Shown: positions 43,498-53,644, numbered from the stretch's first letter. The stretch is DNA of 64,000 bases from Paenibacillus phytohabitans (GCF_013141775.1 NZ_WHOB01000020.1:1-64000), one strand, 5' to 3'. Program-made: numbers and translations. Notes: generated by a model from the letters alone, not told the origin.

Positions 43498-44730
43498 ATG
43501 AAACACGCTGTAACCAAAACTGTACCTTCACCAGGCAAGGATCGTTTCCCGTTATCCCTGCTGGTCCTTACACTTGGAGCCTTCGCCATCGGCATGACCG
43601 AATTCATCATTATGGGGCTGCTGCCCAATGTCGCCAGTGATCTCGACGTAACCATCTCCCAGGCCGGCCAGCTGATTACAAGCTATGCGCTGGGCGTAGC
43701 CATCGGAGCTCCTGTGCTGACTGTCTTCACCCACCGGCTGCCGCAGAAAAAGCTGCTCGTCATCCTCATGGGTATTTTCATCTTCGGCAACGCCGTATCC
43801 GTTATAGCGCCTACCTATCCGCTGCTGATTATTGCCCGGGTATTGACCGCCTTCGCCCACGGAACCTTCCTCGGGGTCGGGACGATTATCGCTTCCCGGC
43901 TGGTCCGGCCGGAGAAACGGGCAGGCGCCGTGTCTATTGTACTGGCCGGGCTTACGGTCGCCAATATCATTGGTGTACCGTTCGGAACCTTCATCGGACA
44001 GCAGCTTGGCTGGAGGGCTTCCTTCGGCGCCATCACCGTGCTGGGCATTATCTCCCTCTTTGGGATTATCCGCTTCATTCCTGTCATTGTTCAGGAGCAG
44101 ACAGCCAATCTTGCCGAGCAGGTGCGCGGGCTGATGAACCCCAAGGTACTGCTAATTCTGCTTACGGGAGCGCTGGGCTGCGGAAGCCTGTTCGCTTTGT
44201 TCACCTATATCACGCCAATTCTTGAAGACATTACCGGCTTCGCCGAGCATAGTGTCACCTGGATTCTGGTATTGTTCGGAGTTGGCGTTACCCTTGGCAA
44301 TATCGCCGGCGGCAAGCTGGCCGACTGGAAGCTGATGCCTTCCCTGATCGTCAACTTCGCCGTGCTGGCCGGCATTATCGCATTATTCCCGCTGACGCTG
44401 CATCACCCGGTCCTTGCCGTTGCCAACGTCTTTCTCTGGGGGATCGCCGCATTCGGAATTATGCCCGGCATTCAGCTGCGGATCATGAATCTGGCACATA
44501 AAGCACCGCTGCTGGCCACCACCTCCAGCCACTCGGCGCTGAATTTGGGGAATGCCGCCGGAGCTTATCTCGGCGGGGTGACCATTAACACACTGGGAAT
44601 CGCCACGATTCCGTGGCTGGCCTCGGGCCTTGCCGTTCTGGCCCTGTGCGGAGCATGGCTCAGCTATCGCTCCACCCGGGCGAATCGGGCGGAGCATGGA
44701 CTCGCTGCTGAGATCGGCAAAACTGCCTGA
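43498..44730 (+). CDS. MFS transporter, DHA1 (AraJ/YdhP-like)
   Basis: 410 residues with 12 membrane segments; early motif AIGMTEFIIMGLLPNVA and motif A-like region near HRLPQKKLLV typify AraJ/arabinose-efflux-like DHA1 proteins. Probably exports drugs or sugars. Start ATG 43498 uses GGAG inside the end of the previous gene. Followed by a terminator at 44776. Confidence 0.9.
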   Translation: MKHAVTKTVPSPGKDRFPLSLLVLTLGAFAIGMTEFIIMGLLPNVASDLDVTISQAGQLITSYALGVAIGAPVLTVFTHRLPQKKLLVILMGIFIFGNAVSVIAPTYPLLIIARVLTAFAHGTFLGVGTIIASRLVRPEKRAGAVSIVLAGLTVANIIGVPFGTFIGQQLGWRASFGAITVLGIISLFGIIRFIPVIVQEQTANLAEQVRGLMNPKVLLILLTGALGCGSLFALFTYITPILEDITGFAEHSVTWILVLFGVGVTLGNIAGGKLADWKLMPSLIVNFAVLAGIIALFPLTLHHPVLAVANVFLWGIAAFGIMPGIQLRIMNLAHKAPLLATTSSHSALNLGNAAGAYLGGVTINTLGIATIPWLASGLAVLALCGAWLSYRSTRANRAEHGLAAEIGKTA

Positions 44731-44775
44731 GGAAGCCGCGGCTTTGCCATGATAAAGTCTGCCTGAACATTGCTA

Positions 44776-44812
44776 AGGCCGGAGTCCTGTGAAGGGCCCC
44801 GGCCTTATTTCT
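44776..44812 (+). terminator. Terminator of the YbaK-MFS operon
   Basis: AAGGCCGG (44776-44783) pairs with CCGGCCTT (44800-44807) with further inner pairs, then ATTTCTG. Confidence 0.6.
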
Positions 44813-44875
44813 GCTACCTGCATCTTTTGCACATATGCTGATCCCTGTTCACCGTTTCCTCTTTACGATTCTTGT

Positions 44876-46582
44876 TCACTGGCTGCTGCTGTTATCCTGC
44901 TTACTCTCGGCCTCCCGGATGTTCACAATTTGCGTGACCTCCCGCGTGATTTGTCCGCCGCCCATGCTCATCCATTTCACGGTGAATTCATCAAAAGAGC
45001 TCAGCGGCGCATCGCCGACGATAATGTTAAGGAACGTCTCACTCTCCAGCTTCTGCAGCGCCGGCCACTTCGCCGCCATATGCATCGTACTTCCGTAATA
45101 CACGCTGCGCACTCCCTCAACGGCTGTTGTGGACAACACGGCCACCCCGTATTTGTAGGCGTTGGCCGCCTTCCAGCCCTCCAGATTCTTCTTCGGCTGC
45201 TCTTCCTCCGCCAGCCAGCGGTCATAGATCAGCCGGGTATCGGGATCGAGCGCATCCGGGTCGATCTTGCCGTGCAGCGCCTGCTGAATATCCGCATAAT
45301 GCTTCTCAATGGCATCGCTATAATCAATCAGCAGATCGAACGGGTAATAGGCCCGCGGCTGAATACCGGTCTGCGCTGCGAAATCATCCAGCTTCCCGAC
45401 CTCCTCCACGTTCGGATCACGTCTTCTTTCCAGCCGGGTGAACACATTCAGCAGCTTCACTACAGCCTCGGGATGCTCGTATCCTTTGCGGACAACCAGA
45501 TACCGGTCCGTGACCGGGGCTATATGGGCTACGAATTTGCCGGACTCATCCAGCGGTGCGGCGTAGGCCCGCCATTCGGCTTTGGTATCCTGGGCAACCG
45601 CTTCCGACAACGGATAGAAGGGCATCCACCAGGGCCCGAAGAAAATTCCGGCTTTGCCGGCAATAATCGGCTCCTGGGTTTCTTTGTACAGCGCAAACTC
45701 AGGATCAATTAATCCCTGTTTGTACCATGCGGCGAGCTGGCCCAGCGCTTTGCGTGTCTCCGGGGTAACCGAACCATAGACTACGTTACCGCTGCTGTCC
45801 TTAATCCAGTTGGTCGGGAAGGAATGAAAGGCGCTGAACACTGCGTCCAGACCGTTCACATACGGTTTGGTCCCGTACACAATATTCTTGTAGGCGCTAA
45901 TGCCCACGGTATCACGCTTGCCGTTGCCGTCCGGGTCCTTGTCGATAAAAGCTCTGGCGATCGCCTCAATATCCCCAAGCGTTCGCGGAGCCGGCAGCTC
46001 CAGCCGGTCCAGCCAGTCCTGGCGGACCCACAGCAGGGAGGTCGAATCTGCATGAATGGCTACATTCGGCAGTCCGTACAATCTTCCGCCCCGCTGCGCA
46101 TCGGCTAGAGCTTCGCCATGCGTAGAATCGTACATATCCTTGATCAGTCCGGAGCCGTACTGCTCATACGTATCGGTCAGATCCTCAATCATGTCGCTTG
46201 ATATCAGCTTGCTGAGCTGATCCCGGTCCACCACCATCGCATCCGGCAGATCATTGCTGTCTATGGCCAGCTGCGCTTTTTGTGTAAACGGCTCTTCGCC
46301 TTTCGCTTCCCAGGAATGAATGACTCTGATGTTCGTCAGGCTCTCCAGATAGCGGGAGATCGGATTATTATCATTGCTGTCGCCTGTAGTCAGCCGGGAA
46401 TCCGGCACCTTGAAGCCGATCCGCATCACGACTGGCTCCTCATACCGGCCGTAAGCAGCGGCATCGGCGGCATTAGCGGCTGGCACTGCCCGTTCCGCAG
46501 GCTCCCCTGCACCGCTGCTGCGGCAGGCGGACAGACTGAGCAGCAGCAAAAGAGGCAGGGAATATCTCATGACCCGGTTCAC
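44876..46582 (-). CDS. Sugar-binding lipoprotein of an ABC transporter (family 1)
   Basis: 568 residues. Signal peptide with lipobox LSAC (Cys about 20), then a mature family-1 extracellular solute-binding protein with long two-lobe fold (about 45-560). It should bind an oligosaccharide outside the membrane. GTG 46582 overlaps the stop of the YesN-like gene by 4 bp; ATG 46570 gives a neater signal peptide and is a good alternative. Last gene of YesM-YesN-binding protein operon. No permease follows it, so it may work with the LplB/LplC-like pair encoded upstream, or as a sensor for the kinase. Confidence 0.88.
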   Translation of the reverse strand: MNRVMRYSLPLLLLLSLSACRSSGAGEPAERAVPAANAADAAAYGRYEEPVVMRIGFKVPDSRLTTGDSNDNNPISRYLESLTNIRVIHSWEAKGEEPFTQKAQLAIDSNDLPDAMVVDRDQLSKLISSDMIEDLTDTYEQYGSGLIKDMYDSTHGEALADAQRGGRLYGLPNVAIHADSTSLLWVRQDWLDRLELPAPRTLGDIEAIARAFIDKDPDGNGKRDTVGISAYKNIVYGTKPYVNGLDAVFSAFHSFPTNWIKDSSGNVVYGSVTPETRKALGQLAAWYKQGLIDPEFALYKETQEPIIAGKAGIFFGPWWMPFYPLSEAVAQDTKAEWRAYAAPLDESGKFVAHIAPVTDRYLVVRKGYEHPEAVVKLLNVFTRLERRRDPNVEEVGKLDDFAAQTGIQPRAYYPFDLLIDYSDAIEKHYADIQQALHGKIDPDALDPDTRLIYDRWLAEEEQPKKNLEGWKAANAYKYGVAVLSTTAVEGVRSVYYGSTMHMAAKWPALQKLESETFLNIIVGDAPLSSFDEFTVKWMSMGGGQITREVTQIVNIREAESKQDNSSSQ

Positions 46583-47991
46583 CGCTCCCCCATCCCTTCA
46601 GCACGGTATTCACTGGGCAGCTTGCCTACATGCTCACGGAACAGCCTGCTGAAATAGCGGTCATCCTCAAAGCCGGACCGGCAGGCAATTTCGCAGACCG
46701 GCGCATGGGTATCGCGCAGCAGGGATTTGGCCAGCTCCAGCCGCATGCTCCGCAGACTATCCCCGAAGGTCTCCCCGGCAAAGCGGGCAAAGCACTGGCT
46801 GAAATAGCCGCGGCTCATATTAATGGCGGCGGCTACATCGCCCTGATTGATTTTATCCCCGGCATGGCTTTTCATATAGTTCACAGCGCTGATCAGGCAG
46901 AACATCACTTCTTTGCTCATGCCCAGCTCAATCATCCGCTGCTGAACCTGACCGGAGAACTGGCGCAGCCAGCTTTTCCACTGGCACCAGCTCCGGTTGC
47001 GTTGTGCCGATAGTGCAAGCTCTGCCGCCTCCTCCGGCTTCATCAGCAGCCCGCTCCAGCTCTGCAGCAGCTCCCTTCCAAACTCAGCAATCGCCTCCTG
47101 GCGCGGCTGCCGGGACAGAATGGCTGCGTTGAAGTCTTCCCAGGCTCCCCGCTCAAGCGTCCACCGTAGATTCAGAGCACGCACCAGCGGCTCCGGTTCC
47201 TCTGCAGCGGCAGCGGGACGATGCCTTCCGGCAACCGTTTTGAGTTCACCGTAGATCAGCTTCGGCAGCTCATATTCACCGGTATAATAGAACAGCGCCT
47301 GCGGAACCGTCCGTTCCAGAACCTCCTCCAGCTCCTTCAGCGGCTGATCACGCACGCCTTCCACAAGTACAGCTGCCCAGCCTGCTCCAAGCACGGCCGC
47401 CAGCTCACGGCGGATTTCTTCCACGGCCACACGGCAGGGAAGCGGGGTCATCCACAGGTTCTGGAATGAGATCAGCGGATGGTTCTTGACCAGTGACAGT
47501 TCAAACAGCTCCGCTTCCTTCCCTTCAGGCTCCAGGGGCAGATAGAGCAGAGCCTTGTCTGCAGACATAACCTTCAGTTCGCCGGATACCAGGGCGCCCC
47601 GGTTGCCGTCCTCCCACCTGATCCGCTCCACCAGCCTGCGGATGGTTTCGTCGGCATTCTCCACCTCCAGCAGCGTTTTCACAATATAATCGACTGCTCC
47701 AAGCCGCAGTGCCTCCTGCACATAATCGAATTCATGGTGGCAGGTGAGCACCACACAGCGGACAGCCGGAAACCGCAGCCTGACCTGGCGGATCAGCTCG
47801 AACCCTGTCATCCCCGGCATTGTAAGATCCACGAACAGCAGATCCGTCTCCTGCTGGCGGAGCAGCTCCAGTGCAGCATTGCCGTCTCCGGCTTCACCGG
47901 TGATCACCACCCCGAAGGACGGCCAGTCAATCAGCGAGATGAAGCCTTTGCGCACCAGCCGCTCGTCATCCACGACCACAGCTTTAATCAT
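46579..47991 (-). CDS. Response regulator, YesN-like (REC + AraC HTH)
   Basis: 470 residues. Receiver domain with DD at 8-9 and acceptor Asp55 (FVDLTMPGM), a middle linker, and a C-terminal AraC-type double HTH (about 375-465, INMSRGYFSQCFARF and FEDDRYFSRLFREHVG). It activates sugar-utilisation genes when phosphorylated by the partner kinase. ATG preceded by AAGGAGG and overlapping the kinase end by 8 bp. Confidence 0.93.
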   Translation of the reverse strand: MIKAVVVDDERLVRKGFISLIDWPSFGVVITGEAGDGNAALELLRQQETDLLFVDLTMPGMTGFELIRQVRLRFPAVRCVVLTCHHEFDYVQEALRLGAVDYIVKTLLEVENADETIRRLVERIRWEDGNRGALVSGELKVMSADKALLYLPLEPEGKEAELFELSLVKNHPLISFQNLWMTPLPCRVAVEEIRRELAAVLGAGWAAVLVEGVRDQPLKELEEVLERTVPQALFYYTGEYELPKLIYGELKTVAGRHRPAAAAEEPEPLVRALNLRWTLERGAWEDFNAAILSRQPRQEAIAEFGRELLQSWSGLLMKPEEAAELALSAQRNRSWCQWKSWLRQFSGQVQQRMIELGMSKEVMFCLISAVNYMKSHAGDKINQGDVAAAINMSRGYFSQCFARFAGETFGDSLRSMRLELAKSLLRDTHAPVCEIACRSGFEDDRYFSRLFREHVGKLPSEYRAEGMGER

Positions 47992-49729
47992 TGAAGTCCT
48001 CCTTGCTCATAATGGGTATGATGATGGATACCGTTGTCCCGCCGCTCTCCCCGCTGAGAATATCCAGGCTCATCTGCTCCCCGTAATACACGCGCAGCAT
48101 CCGCATCACATAAGCGAAGCCGATGCCAAGCCCCCGTCTCCGTACGGTCTCCTCCGCAAGCAGCTCCTCAATCTTCGCCTGATCCATTCCCGCACCGTTG
48201 TCCTTTACGATGAGCTGCACTTCATTCGTACCGTGCGCGGTAATGATTACATCGACCTTGCCGTTGTCACTCAGTCCGTGATAGATGGAGTTCTCGACCA
48301 GCGGCTGCAGCAGGAACCGGGGAACCGCAGCGGACAGCACCTCCGGATCGGCCTCTACATTGAACTCGAATTCATAATCGTAACGGATGCGCTGCAGCTC
48401 CATATAATTACGGATCGCTTCAATCTCCTCCCCGATGGTGACGATGATGCTCTGCTTGCCGAGGTTATAATGCAGCACCTTCACCAGCAGGGTAACCAGC
48501 TTGTCAATCTCCTTCTGTCCGTTCAGCCGGGCGAGCCACTGCACCGTATTGAGCGTATTATGCAGGAAATGCGGATTGATCTGGCTGAGCAGCTTCTCAA
48601 TCTCGAACTGGCTTTTCTGCTTCTCATTGCGGGCCACAGCCAGAATCAGCTCATTCACCTGATCCTTCATCTGCTGGAAATTGCTCAAGACAGAATCGAA
48701 TTCCTCCACATTCGTGAATGCTACCGGCGTGGTGACATTCTCCGCCATGCGGATAATTTCGAGATTGACCTTGCGCAGCGGACCATAGACCCTTCTCCAG
48801 ATCAGCCAGGCCAGAAATCCTGCGAACAGGAGGGTGAACAGCGCCAGCAGAATCATTTTGTAGATCCAGGTGTAAATCTCGCTGTTGAACACCGACCGTT
48901 TGACCACGGCTACAAGCTTCCAGCCCTGCGGACTCTCATAGCGGAACAAATGATAGCCATTCAGCACCTCATGCGCAGATCCGCCGCTCCGGCCGGCCTG
49001 TTGCACAATCCTTTCCGGCACTTCACCGTCAATGACATGAGTAAGGGTGCCGCTCTGATTCACCAGGAGATGATTAACCTTCATTCCGTAGGCTTCCTGA
49101 TTGAAAATTTTGCGCAGCAGACTGTAATTCGTCTCCAGATAGATATACAGCTCATGCTGTCCGCTCACCCGTACGATCCGCCGCTCCGAGAAGACCACAT
49201 TATCACCGACAGCATACATCGTGCCATGCGGACCGTAATAATCAGCCCCGTTATAGCGCATGAACGAAGGCAGGCTGCTGAGATCGAAGCCCCTTCGCGT
49301 ACTCATGTTGGTGAACAGCACCGGATCATCACTGTCAGGCATGATATAGGCGGTCAGCCCGATATAGGGATTGGTGAAGTTGACCAGGTTGATCTTCTGA
49401 TTGATCGAATTCATCATTTGCGACTTGCGGTAGATCTGCTTCTCCTGCAGAAAAGAAGACATCTCCTCCACAATCTGTCCGTCCAGCGCAAACTGCTTGG
49501 AGGCGAAATCCAGATTGTCGATGGCATTCTCCAGGCTCAGCGCTTCCTGGCGCAGACTGGCACTGATGCCGCTGCCGATTTTGCCGGACAGTATGGAATA
49601 GATGGAAGTGTAGGATATGAAGCCGACAATCAGCAGCGGCAGCAGCGTACCGATCAGCAAATAAATCACCAAAGTAGTCCGCAGGGACTTCCCCTTCGGC
49701 GGATGGCCTGCTTGCTTCTTTCCAGGCAT
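47984..49729 (-). CDS. Sensor histidine kinase, YesM-like
   Basis: 581 residues. Membrane segments about 20-42 and 288-308 flank an extracellular sensor; HAMP about 310-365; His_kinase domain with NPHFLHNTLN (phospho-His) and HATPase with LQPLVENSIYHG and DNGAGM. Part of the lplB/lplC-type sugar cluster; it probably senses a sugar or binding protein and phosphorylates the YesN-like regulator. ATG follows GAGG. A cre-like box lies about 20 bp upstream. Confidence 0.93.
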   Translation of the reverse strand: MPGKKQAGHPPKGKSLRTTLVIYLLIGTLLPLLIVGFISYTSIYSILSGKIGSGISASLRQEALSLENAIDNLDFASKQFALDGQIVEEMSSFLQEKQIYRKSQMMNSINQKINLVNFTNPYIGLTAYIMPDSDDPVLFTNMSTRRGFDLSSLPSFMRYNGADYYGPHGTMYAVGDNVVFSERRIVRVSGQHELYIYLETNYSLLRKIFNQEAYGMKVNHLLVNQSGTLTHVIDGEVPERIVQQAGRSGGSAHEVLNGYHLFRYESPQGWKLVAVVKRSVFNSEIYTWIYKMILLALFTLLFAGFLAWLIWRRVYGPLRKVNLEIIRMAENVTTPVAFTNVEEFDSVLSNFQQMKDQVNELILAVARNEKQKSQFEIEKLLSQINPHFLHNTLNTVQWLARLNGQKEIDKLVTLLVKVLHYNLGKQSIIVTIGEEIEAIRNYMELQRIRYDYEFEFNVEADPEVLSAAVPRFLLQPLVENSIYHGLSDNGKVDVIITAHGTNEVQLIVKDNGAGMDQAKIEELLAEETVRRRGLGIGFAYVMRMLRVYYGEQMSLDILSGESGGTTVSIIIPIMSKEDFND

Positions 49730-49750
49730 GGGCCGGACCTCATCTCTTAA

Positions 49751-49764
49751 TGAAAGCGTTTCAA
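49751..49764. promoter_or_regulatory. CcpA cre-like box before the YesM-like kinase
   Basis: TGAAAGCGTTTCAA matches 13 of 14 positions of the cre consensus TGWAARCGYTWNCW. It lies 22 bp before the kinase ATG, so glucose may block the operon. Confidence 0.6.
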
Positions 49765-49807
49765 TATATAGAATCAGAATACCAGATTTTTCTTGTTCTG
49801 AAAATAA

Positions 49808-49839
49808 GAAGGCAGAACAGCCCGGTCGCTGCCCTGCCT
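49808..49839 (-). terminator. Terminator-like hairpin after the solute-binding lipoprotein gene
   Basis: AGGCAG and CTGCCT arms with an inner CAGC/GCTG stem; minus strand continues CTTCTTATTTTC. Separates the transport genes from the kinase operon. Confidence 0.5.
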
Positions 49840-49858
49840 ATTCCCTATCCGCTGCCGC

Positions 49859-51706
49859 TTACTTCACACTTTTGCGGGCTTCGAACAGCTCTTCCGCTTT
49901 CTTCACCGAGAAGTCCATCACGTCCTGATAGCCGAGACCGTTAACTTTGTCATGCAATTCTTTGTTCAGCTTATCGAATTCCGCCTGATTTTTGGCGAAG
50001 ACCATCTTCCAGGAGATCTGTTGGATCACAGTACCAATCTGCTTGTTTTTCTGCTCCAGCGTTTTGTCCATGGTCAGCGGCTCTTTGCCGGTGAAGCCCT
50101 GAGGAGCTACGGCGAGCAGATTATTTTTCTCAAAATATTCCTTGGCCGTAAGCACGCCCATCTTCGCTCTCCAGTCACTGTCGAGCTTCGACGGATTGCG
50201 TTCCAGTGTGGTCTGCCACAGATTGTGGTCATACGGCTCATTCGTAGCCGGATTCACCATCGCCGGAACCACGAAGGAGAAGTTCATCTGATTCGAGCCG
50301 TAATAGTAGTCGCCGCCGCCGTATTCCTCGGGAACCTGCGTGTTCTGCTGATCGGCATAAGCCTTCCAGCCGAAGTCGGTCACGACCGGCTTGCCGCTGC
50401 TGTCAATATCCCAGGCCAGTCCCTGCGGTCCATTGGAGACTGCCGTCCCGCTGCCTGCCGAGATCATTGCGCCTTCCGGTGTGTACATCCAGTTGATGAA
50501 CTCCATGATACGTGCCGGCTCTTTGGCCTTGGCGCCGATGGCGATAATTCCGTTGCCGCCGTATACGTTGAAGCCTGTGGAGTACATCAGCTCATCCTTG
50601 AACGGTACAAGCGCGAACCCTTTGCCTTCTGCGGTTCTCTCCGGTGTATTGTAGTTGGCTGCGCCCAGCCACGGGAACCAGGAGAAGAGCAGACGCCCAT
50701 CCTTGTATTTCGCTACCACATCATCGAACTTCTGGGTAAGCGAGTCCGGGTCAAGCAGGCCCATCTGATTCGCTTCGAAGTAGAGCTTCAGTGATTTCAT
50801 ATACCAGCTGTCCTCGGAGAGGAAATCATAGTACTTCTCTTCATCCGCTTTGACATACAGCGCGGTATCCGCGATTTCGTCATAGCCCATCATGTTGGCG
50901 AATTGCTTCGCCAGCGTCATTTTATAGTTGCCGTCCCAGTCGGACCACAGTGAGAACGCATAGGTTTTCTTTCCCTGCTCATTCTTCGGCTCCAGCTCCT
51001 GCATCTGCTTCAGCACCGGGAGATAGTCCTCGATCTTGCTGATTTCAGGCGCACCGAGCTGCTGATACAGGTCCCAGCGCAGGTCGGGTCCCCAGGTCAT
51101 GTCCTTGCCCTCGGAAGGTCCCGACGGGTTGGTTGCCACGTTATTGCCGATACCGAAGACGGAGCTTCCGCCGCCAAAGGCCACTTTAGCCTTCTCTACC
51201 GCTTTGGGGAACTGCTTCACGATATCCGCGCCGTATTTGTCCAGCAGGCCGTCCTGCGTCCAATCCAGCAGCAGCTTGCCTTTGATCGCGTTCGGATAAT
51301 GATTCTTATCATCCCCGAAGATGATGACATCGCCGAGGTCACCGGAGGCCATCATGGCTGAGATTTTGGTGTCCCCGCCGGTCAGGTTGGAGGCGACAAT
51401 ATCCAGCTCAATGTTGAATTTGTCTTTGATGACTTTGGCGAACCAGCCGATTTGCGGTCCGGCGTAATTGGCCGTTGTCGAGAATACGGTCAGCTTGAGC
51501 GGCTTGGAATGGTCCAGCGCCCCGTCTGCCGGAGCCGCTGTCGCCTCTGTGCCGGTGGCTGGCGTGGCTTCGGCCGCCGGCTTATCCGTGCTGGCCGCCG
51601 TGCCCGAATTGCCTGAATTTCCGTTGCCTCCGCCGCAGGCTGCCAGAACCAGCACCATTATCGTGCTTAGCAGAAGTAGCGATACTTGTCTAAATCTGAA
51701 TCTCAT
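49859..51706 (-). CDS. Sugar-binding lipoprotein (LplA-like)
   Basis: 615 residues. Signal peptide with lipobox LAAC at about 20-24, a low-complexity Ala/Thr/Pro linker to about 70, then a family-1 solute-binding domain (KPLKLTVFSTTANYAG onward). Binds an oligosaccharide and delivers it to the permeases encoded just upstream. ATG preceded by GGGGG. Third gene of the LplB-LplC-LplA-type operon; no ATPase is encoded, as usual for this family, which shares MsmX. Confidence 0.93.
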   Translation of the reverse strand: MRFRFRQVSLLLLSTIMVLVLAACGGGNGNSGNSGTAASTDKPAAEATPATGTEATAAPADGALDHSKPLKLTVFSTTANYAGPQIGWFAKVIKDKFNIELDIVASNLTGGDTKISAMMASGDLGDVIIFGDDKNHYPNAIKGKLLLDWTQDGLLDKYGADIVKQFPKAVEKAKVAFGGGSSVFGIGNNVATNPSGPSEGKDMTWGPDLRWDLYQQLGAPEISKIEDYLPVLKQMQELEPKNEQGKKTYAFSLWSDWDGNYKMTLAKQFANMMGYDEIADTALYVKADEEKYYDFLSEDSWYMKSLKLYFEANQMGLLDPDSLTQKFDDVVAKYKDGRLLFSWFPWLGAANYNTPERTAEGKGFALVPFKDELMYSTGFNVYGGNGIIAIGAKAKEPARIMEFINWMYTPEGAMISAGSGTAVSNGPQGLAWDIDSSGKPVVTDFGWKAYADQQNTQVPEEYGGGDYYYGSNQMNFSFVVPAMVNPATNEPYDHNLWQTTLERNPSKLDSDWRAKMGVLTAKEYFEKNNLLAVAPQGFTGKEPLTMDKTLEQKNKQIGTVIQQISWKMVFAKNQAEFDKLNKELHDKVNGLGYQDVMDFSVKKAEELFEARKSVK

Positions 51707-51736
51707 TGCTTCATACCCCCTGATATATTAGTTCGG

Positions 51737-52630
51737 TCAGCCTTTGACGGCCCCGATCATGATGCCTTTGACGAAGAAACGCTGAAAGAACGGATACACA
51801 ATCAGAATCGGCAGGACTACGATCATCGTTACCGTCATCCGCACCGACGTCGGAGTCTGCATATTCTGGATGCTGGCCGCCATATCCGGTGAATTGCGGA
51901 TCAGCGCGGCGAGCGAGCTGGATTCGTTCAAATACCGCCAGAGCAGGAACTGCAGCGTGTAATATTTCGTGTCGGTCATCAGGAACGCTGTATCAATGAA
52001 GGAGTTCCACTGGTTGACCGCCGAGAAAATCGTAATTGTCGCCAGAATCGGCGTGGTCAGCGGCACAATGATGCTCCAGAATACCCGCAGGTATCCAGCG
52101 CCGTCCATCGCTGCCGATTCCTCCAGGGAAGGCGGAATTGCCTCCACGAAGGTTTTGACCAGAATAATGTTGAACGGGGTAATAATCGTCGGCAGAATAT
52201 AGGCCAGATAATTGTTGGTCAGATGCAGATTGTGCATCGTGATGTACCAGGGGATCAGCCCCGCGCTGAAATACATCGTGACCACAATGCTGCGGTACCA
52301 GATCTGCCGGCCCCACATTTCTTTCTTGGTAAACAGATAGCCGAGAAAAGCCGATGCCCCAACCGTCAGGAACGTGCCGACTACTGTTCTGTAGACCGAG
52401 ACCAGTGCCGCGTGGCTTAGCCCGCTGATCTTCAGCACCTTGAAGTAGTTGTCGAAATGAATCTGCCGCGGATAGAACTTGATATACCCTCCGGCGCTTA
52501 GATCATTGGAGCTAATCGTGTTAATGAACAGATAATAGAACGGATAAATACAGCTCAGGGTGAATAATCCGAAGAGCAGATAGATGATTCCCTGAAAGAG
52601 GGCATTGCCCGGTTTAAGCTTGTTCCGCAT
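51737..52630 (-). CDS. Carbohydrate ABC permease (LplC-like)
   Basis: 297 residues, six membrane segments. The EAA loop (ESAAMDGAGYLRVFWSIIVP) that contacts the ATPase is clear. Forms a heterodimer with the preceding permease. Starts ATG 52630 after GGGCGGTGATT, 15 bp after the previous stop. Confidence 0.95.
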   Translation of the reverse strand: MRNKLKPGNALFQGIIYLLFGLFTLSCIYPFYYLFINTISSNDLSAGGYIKFYPRQIHFDNYFKVLKISGLSHAALVSVYRTVVGTFLTVGASAFLGYLFTKKEMWGRQIWYRSIVVTMYFSAGLIPWYITMHNLHLTNNYLAYILPTIITPFNIILVKTFVEAIPPSLEESAAMDGAGYLRVFWSIIVPLTTPILATITIFSAVNQWNSFIDTAFLMTDTKYYTLQFLLWRYLNESSSLAALIRNSPDMAASIQNMQTPTSVRMTVTMIVVLPILIVYPFFQRFFVKGIMIGAVKG

Positions 52631-52645
52631 GTGGAATCACCGCCC

Positions 52646-53605
52646 TTAAATAATGGATTCGTCACGCACAATCTTCGAGAGGGTATTGGCCGCGAACAGC
52701 AGGATAACGCTGACCACCGACTTCAGCATGCTGACCGCCGTTGCGAACGGGAAGTTGTTGGCAAAAGCGATATTGTACACGTAGAGGTCCAGCACCTCGA
52801 TCGTGTCCTTGTTCATCGCATTCTGGAAGGCGAAATACTGCTCCATTCCGTTATTCACAAAGTTACCGATCGAGAGCAGCAGCAGGACGAAGAAGGTAGG
52901 AATGATGCCGGGTACCGTGATATGCCAGATCTTGCGGAAACGGCTGGCTCCATCCACTTCCGCCGCTTCATACAGCTCCTGGTCAATTCCGGCAATGGCC
53001 GCAAGGTACAGGATCGCTCCCCAGCCCAGCGACTTCCACCAGTACCAGGCGATCATCGTGATCCAGACATGAGAGCTGGAGGCCAGGAAGTTGAAGCCTT
53101 CATCCGCGAAGCCGAACTGGACCAGCAGGTGATTCACCACGCCGCTGTCTACGGAGAACAGCGAGAAGGCCAGCGCATAGACGAGAATCCAGCTGATGAA
53201 ATTCGGAATCGTGGTCAGCGTCTGCACCAGCTTGCGGTACCAGCCTGACCGGACCTCGGTCAGCAGAATGGCAAAGATTACGGGAAACACTGAGGTCACC
53301 AGCCCGAGTGAGCTCATCGCAACCGTATTCTTCAGCACCCGCAGCACCTCAGCTGTCTGAGTCGGATTAGCAACAATGGTCCTGAACCACTTCAGGCCGA
53401 CAAAGGGCGTGTCCGACAGGGGAATGCCGGGAATGAAATCATAGAAGGCATAAATCCATCCGCTTATCGGCAAATAGTAGAAAATAAAAGTTACCGCCAG
53501 AAACGGAAGCGCCATGAAAAACAGCTTGTATTTGTTCTGCAGCTTCCTGTGGGGCGGCGGGGCCGGCTCCACACCATGCAGCAGTTCACCAGAGGGTACT
53601 CCCAT
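52646..53605 (-). CDS. Carbohydrate ABC permease (LplB-like)
   Basis: 319 residues, six membrane segments, with the EAA loop YEAAEVDGASRFRKIWHITVPG. First gene of the permease-permease-binding protein operon. ATG 53605 has AGGAGA seven bases upstream. A cre-like box lies 26-39 bp before the start. Confidence 0.95.
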   Translation of the reverse strand: MGVPSGELLHGVEPAPPPHRKLQNKYKLFFMALPFLAVTFIFYYLPISGWIYAFYDFIPGIPLSDTPFVGLKWFRTIVANPTQTAEVLRVLKNTVAMSSLGLVTSVFPVIFAILLTEVRSGWYRKLVQTLTTIPNFISWILVYALAFSLFSVDSGVVNHLLVQFGFADEGFNFLASSSHVWITMIAWYWWKSLGWGAILYLAAIAGIDQELYEAAEVDGASRFRKIWHITVPGIIPTFFVLLLLSIGNFVNNGMEQYFAFQNAMNKDTIEVLDLYVYNIAFANNFPFATAVSMLKSVVSVILLFAANTLSKIVRDESII

Positions 53606-53630
53606 ATCGAAATCTCCTATATCCAGATTT

Positions 53631-53644
53631 TGTTTGCGCTTTCA
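53631..53644. promoter_or_regulatory. CcpA cre-like box before the LplB-like gene
   Basis: Minus strand TGAAAGCGCAAACA, 13 of 14 matches to TGWAARCGYTWNCW. Confidence 0.6.

Noticed and set aside
47744..49750. 668-residue open frame on the plus strand
   Set aside because: It is antisense to the YesM-like kinase, whose frame has clear kinase motifs. Long antisense frames are common at this base composition; its protein has no recognisable domain.
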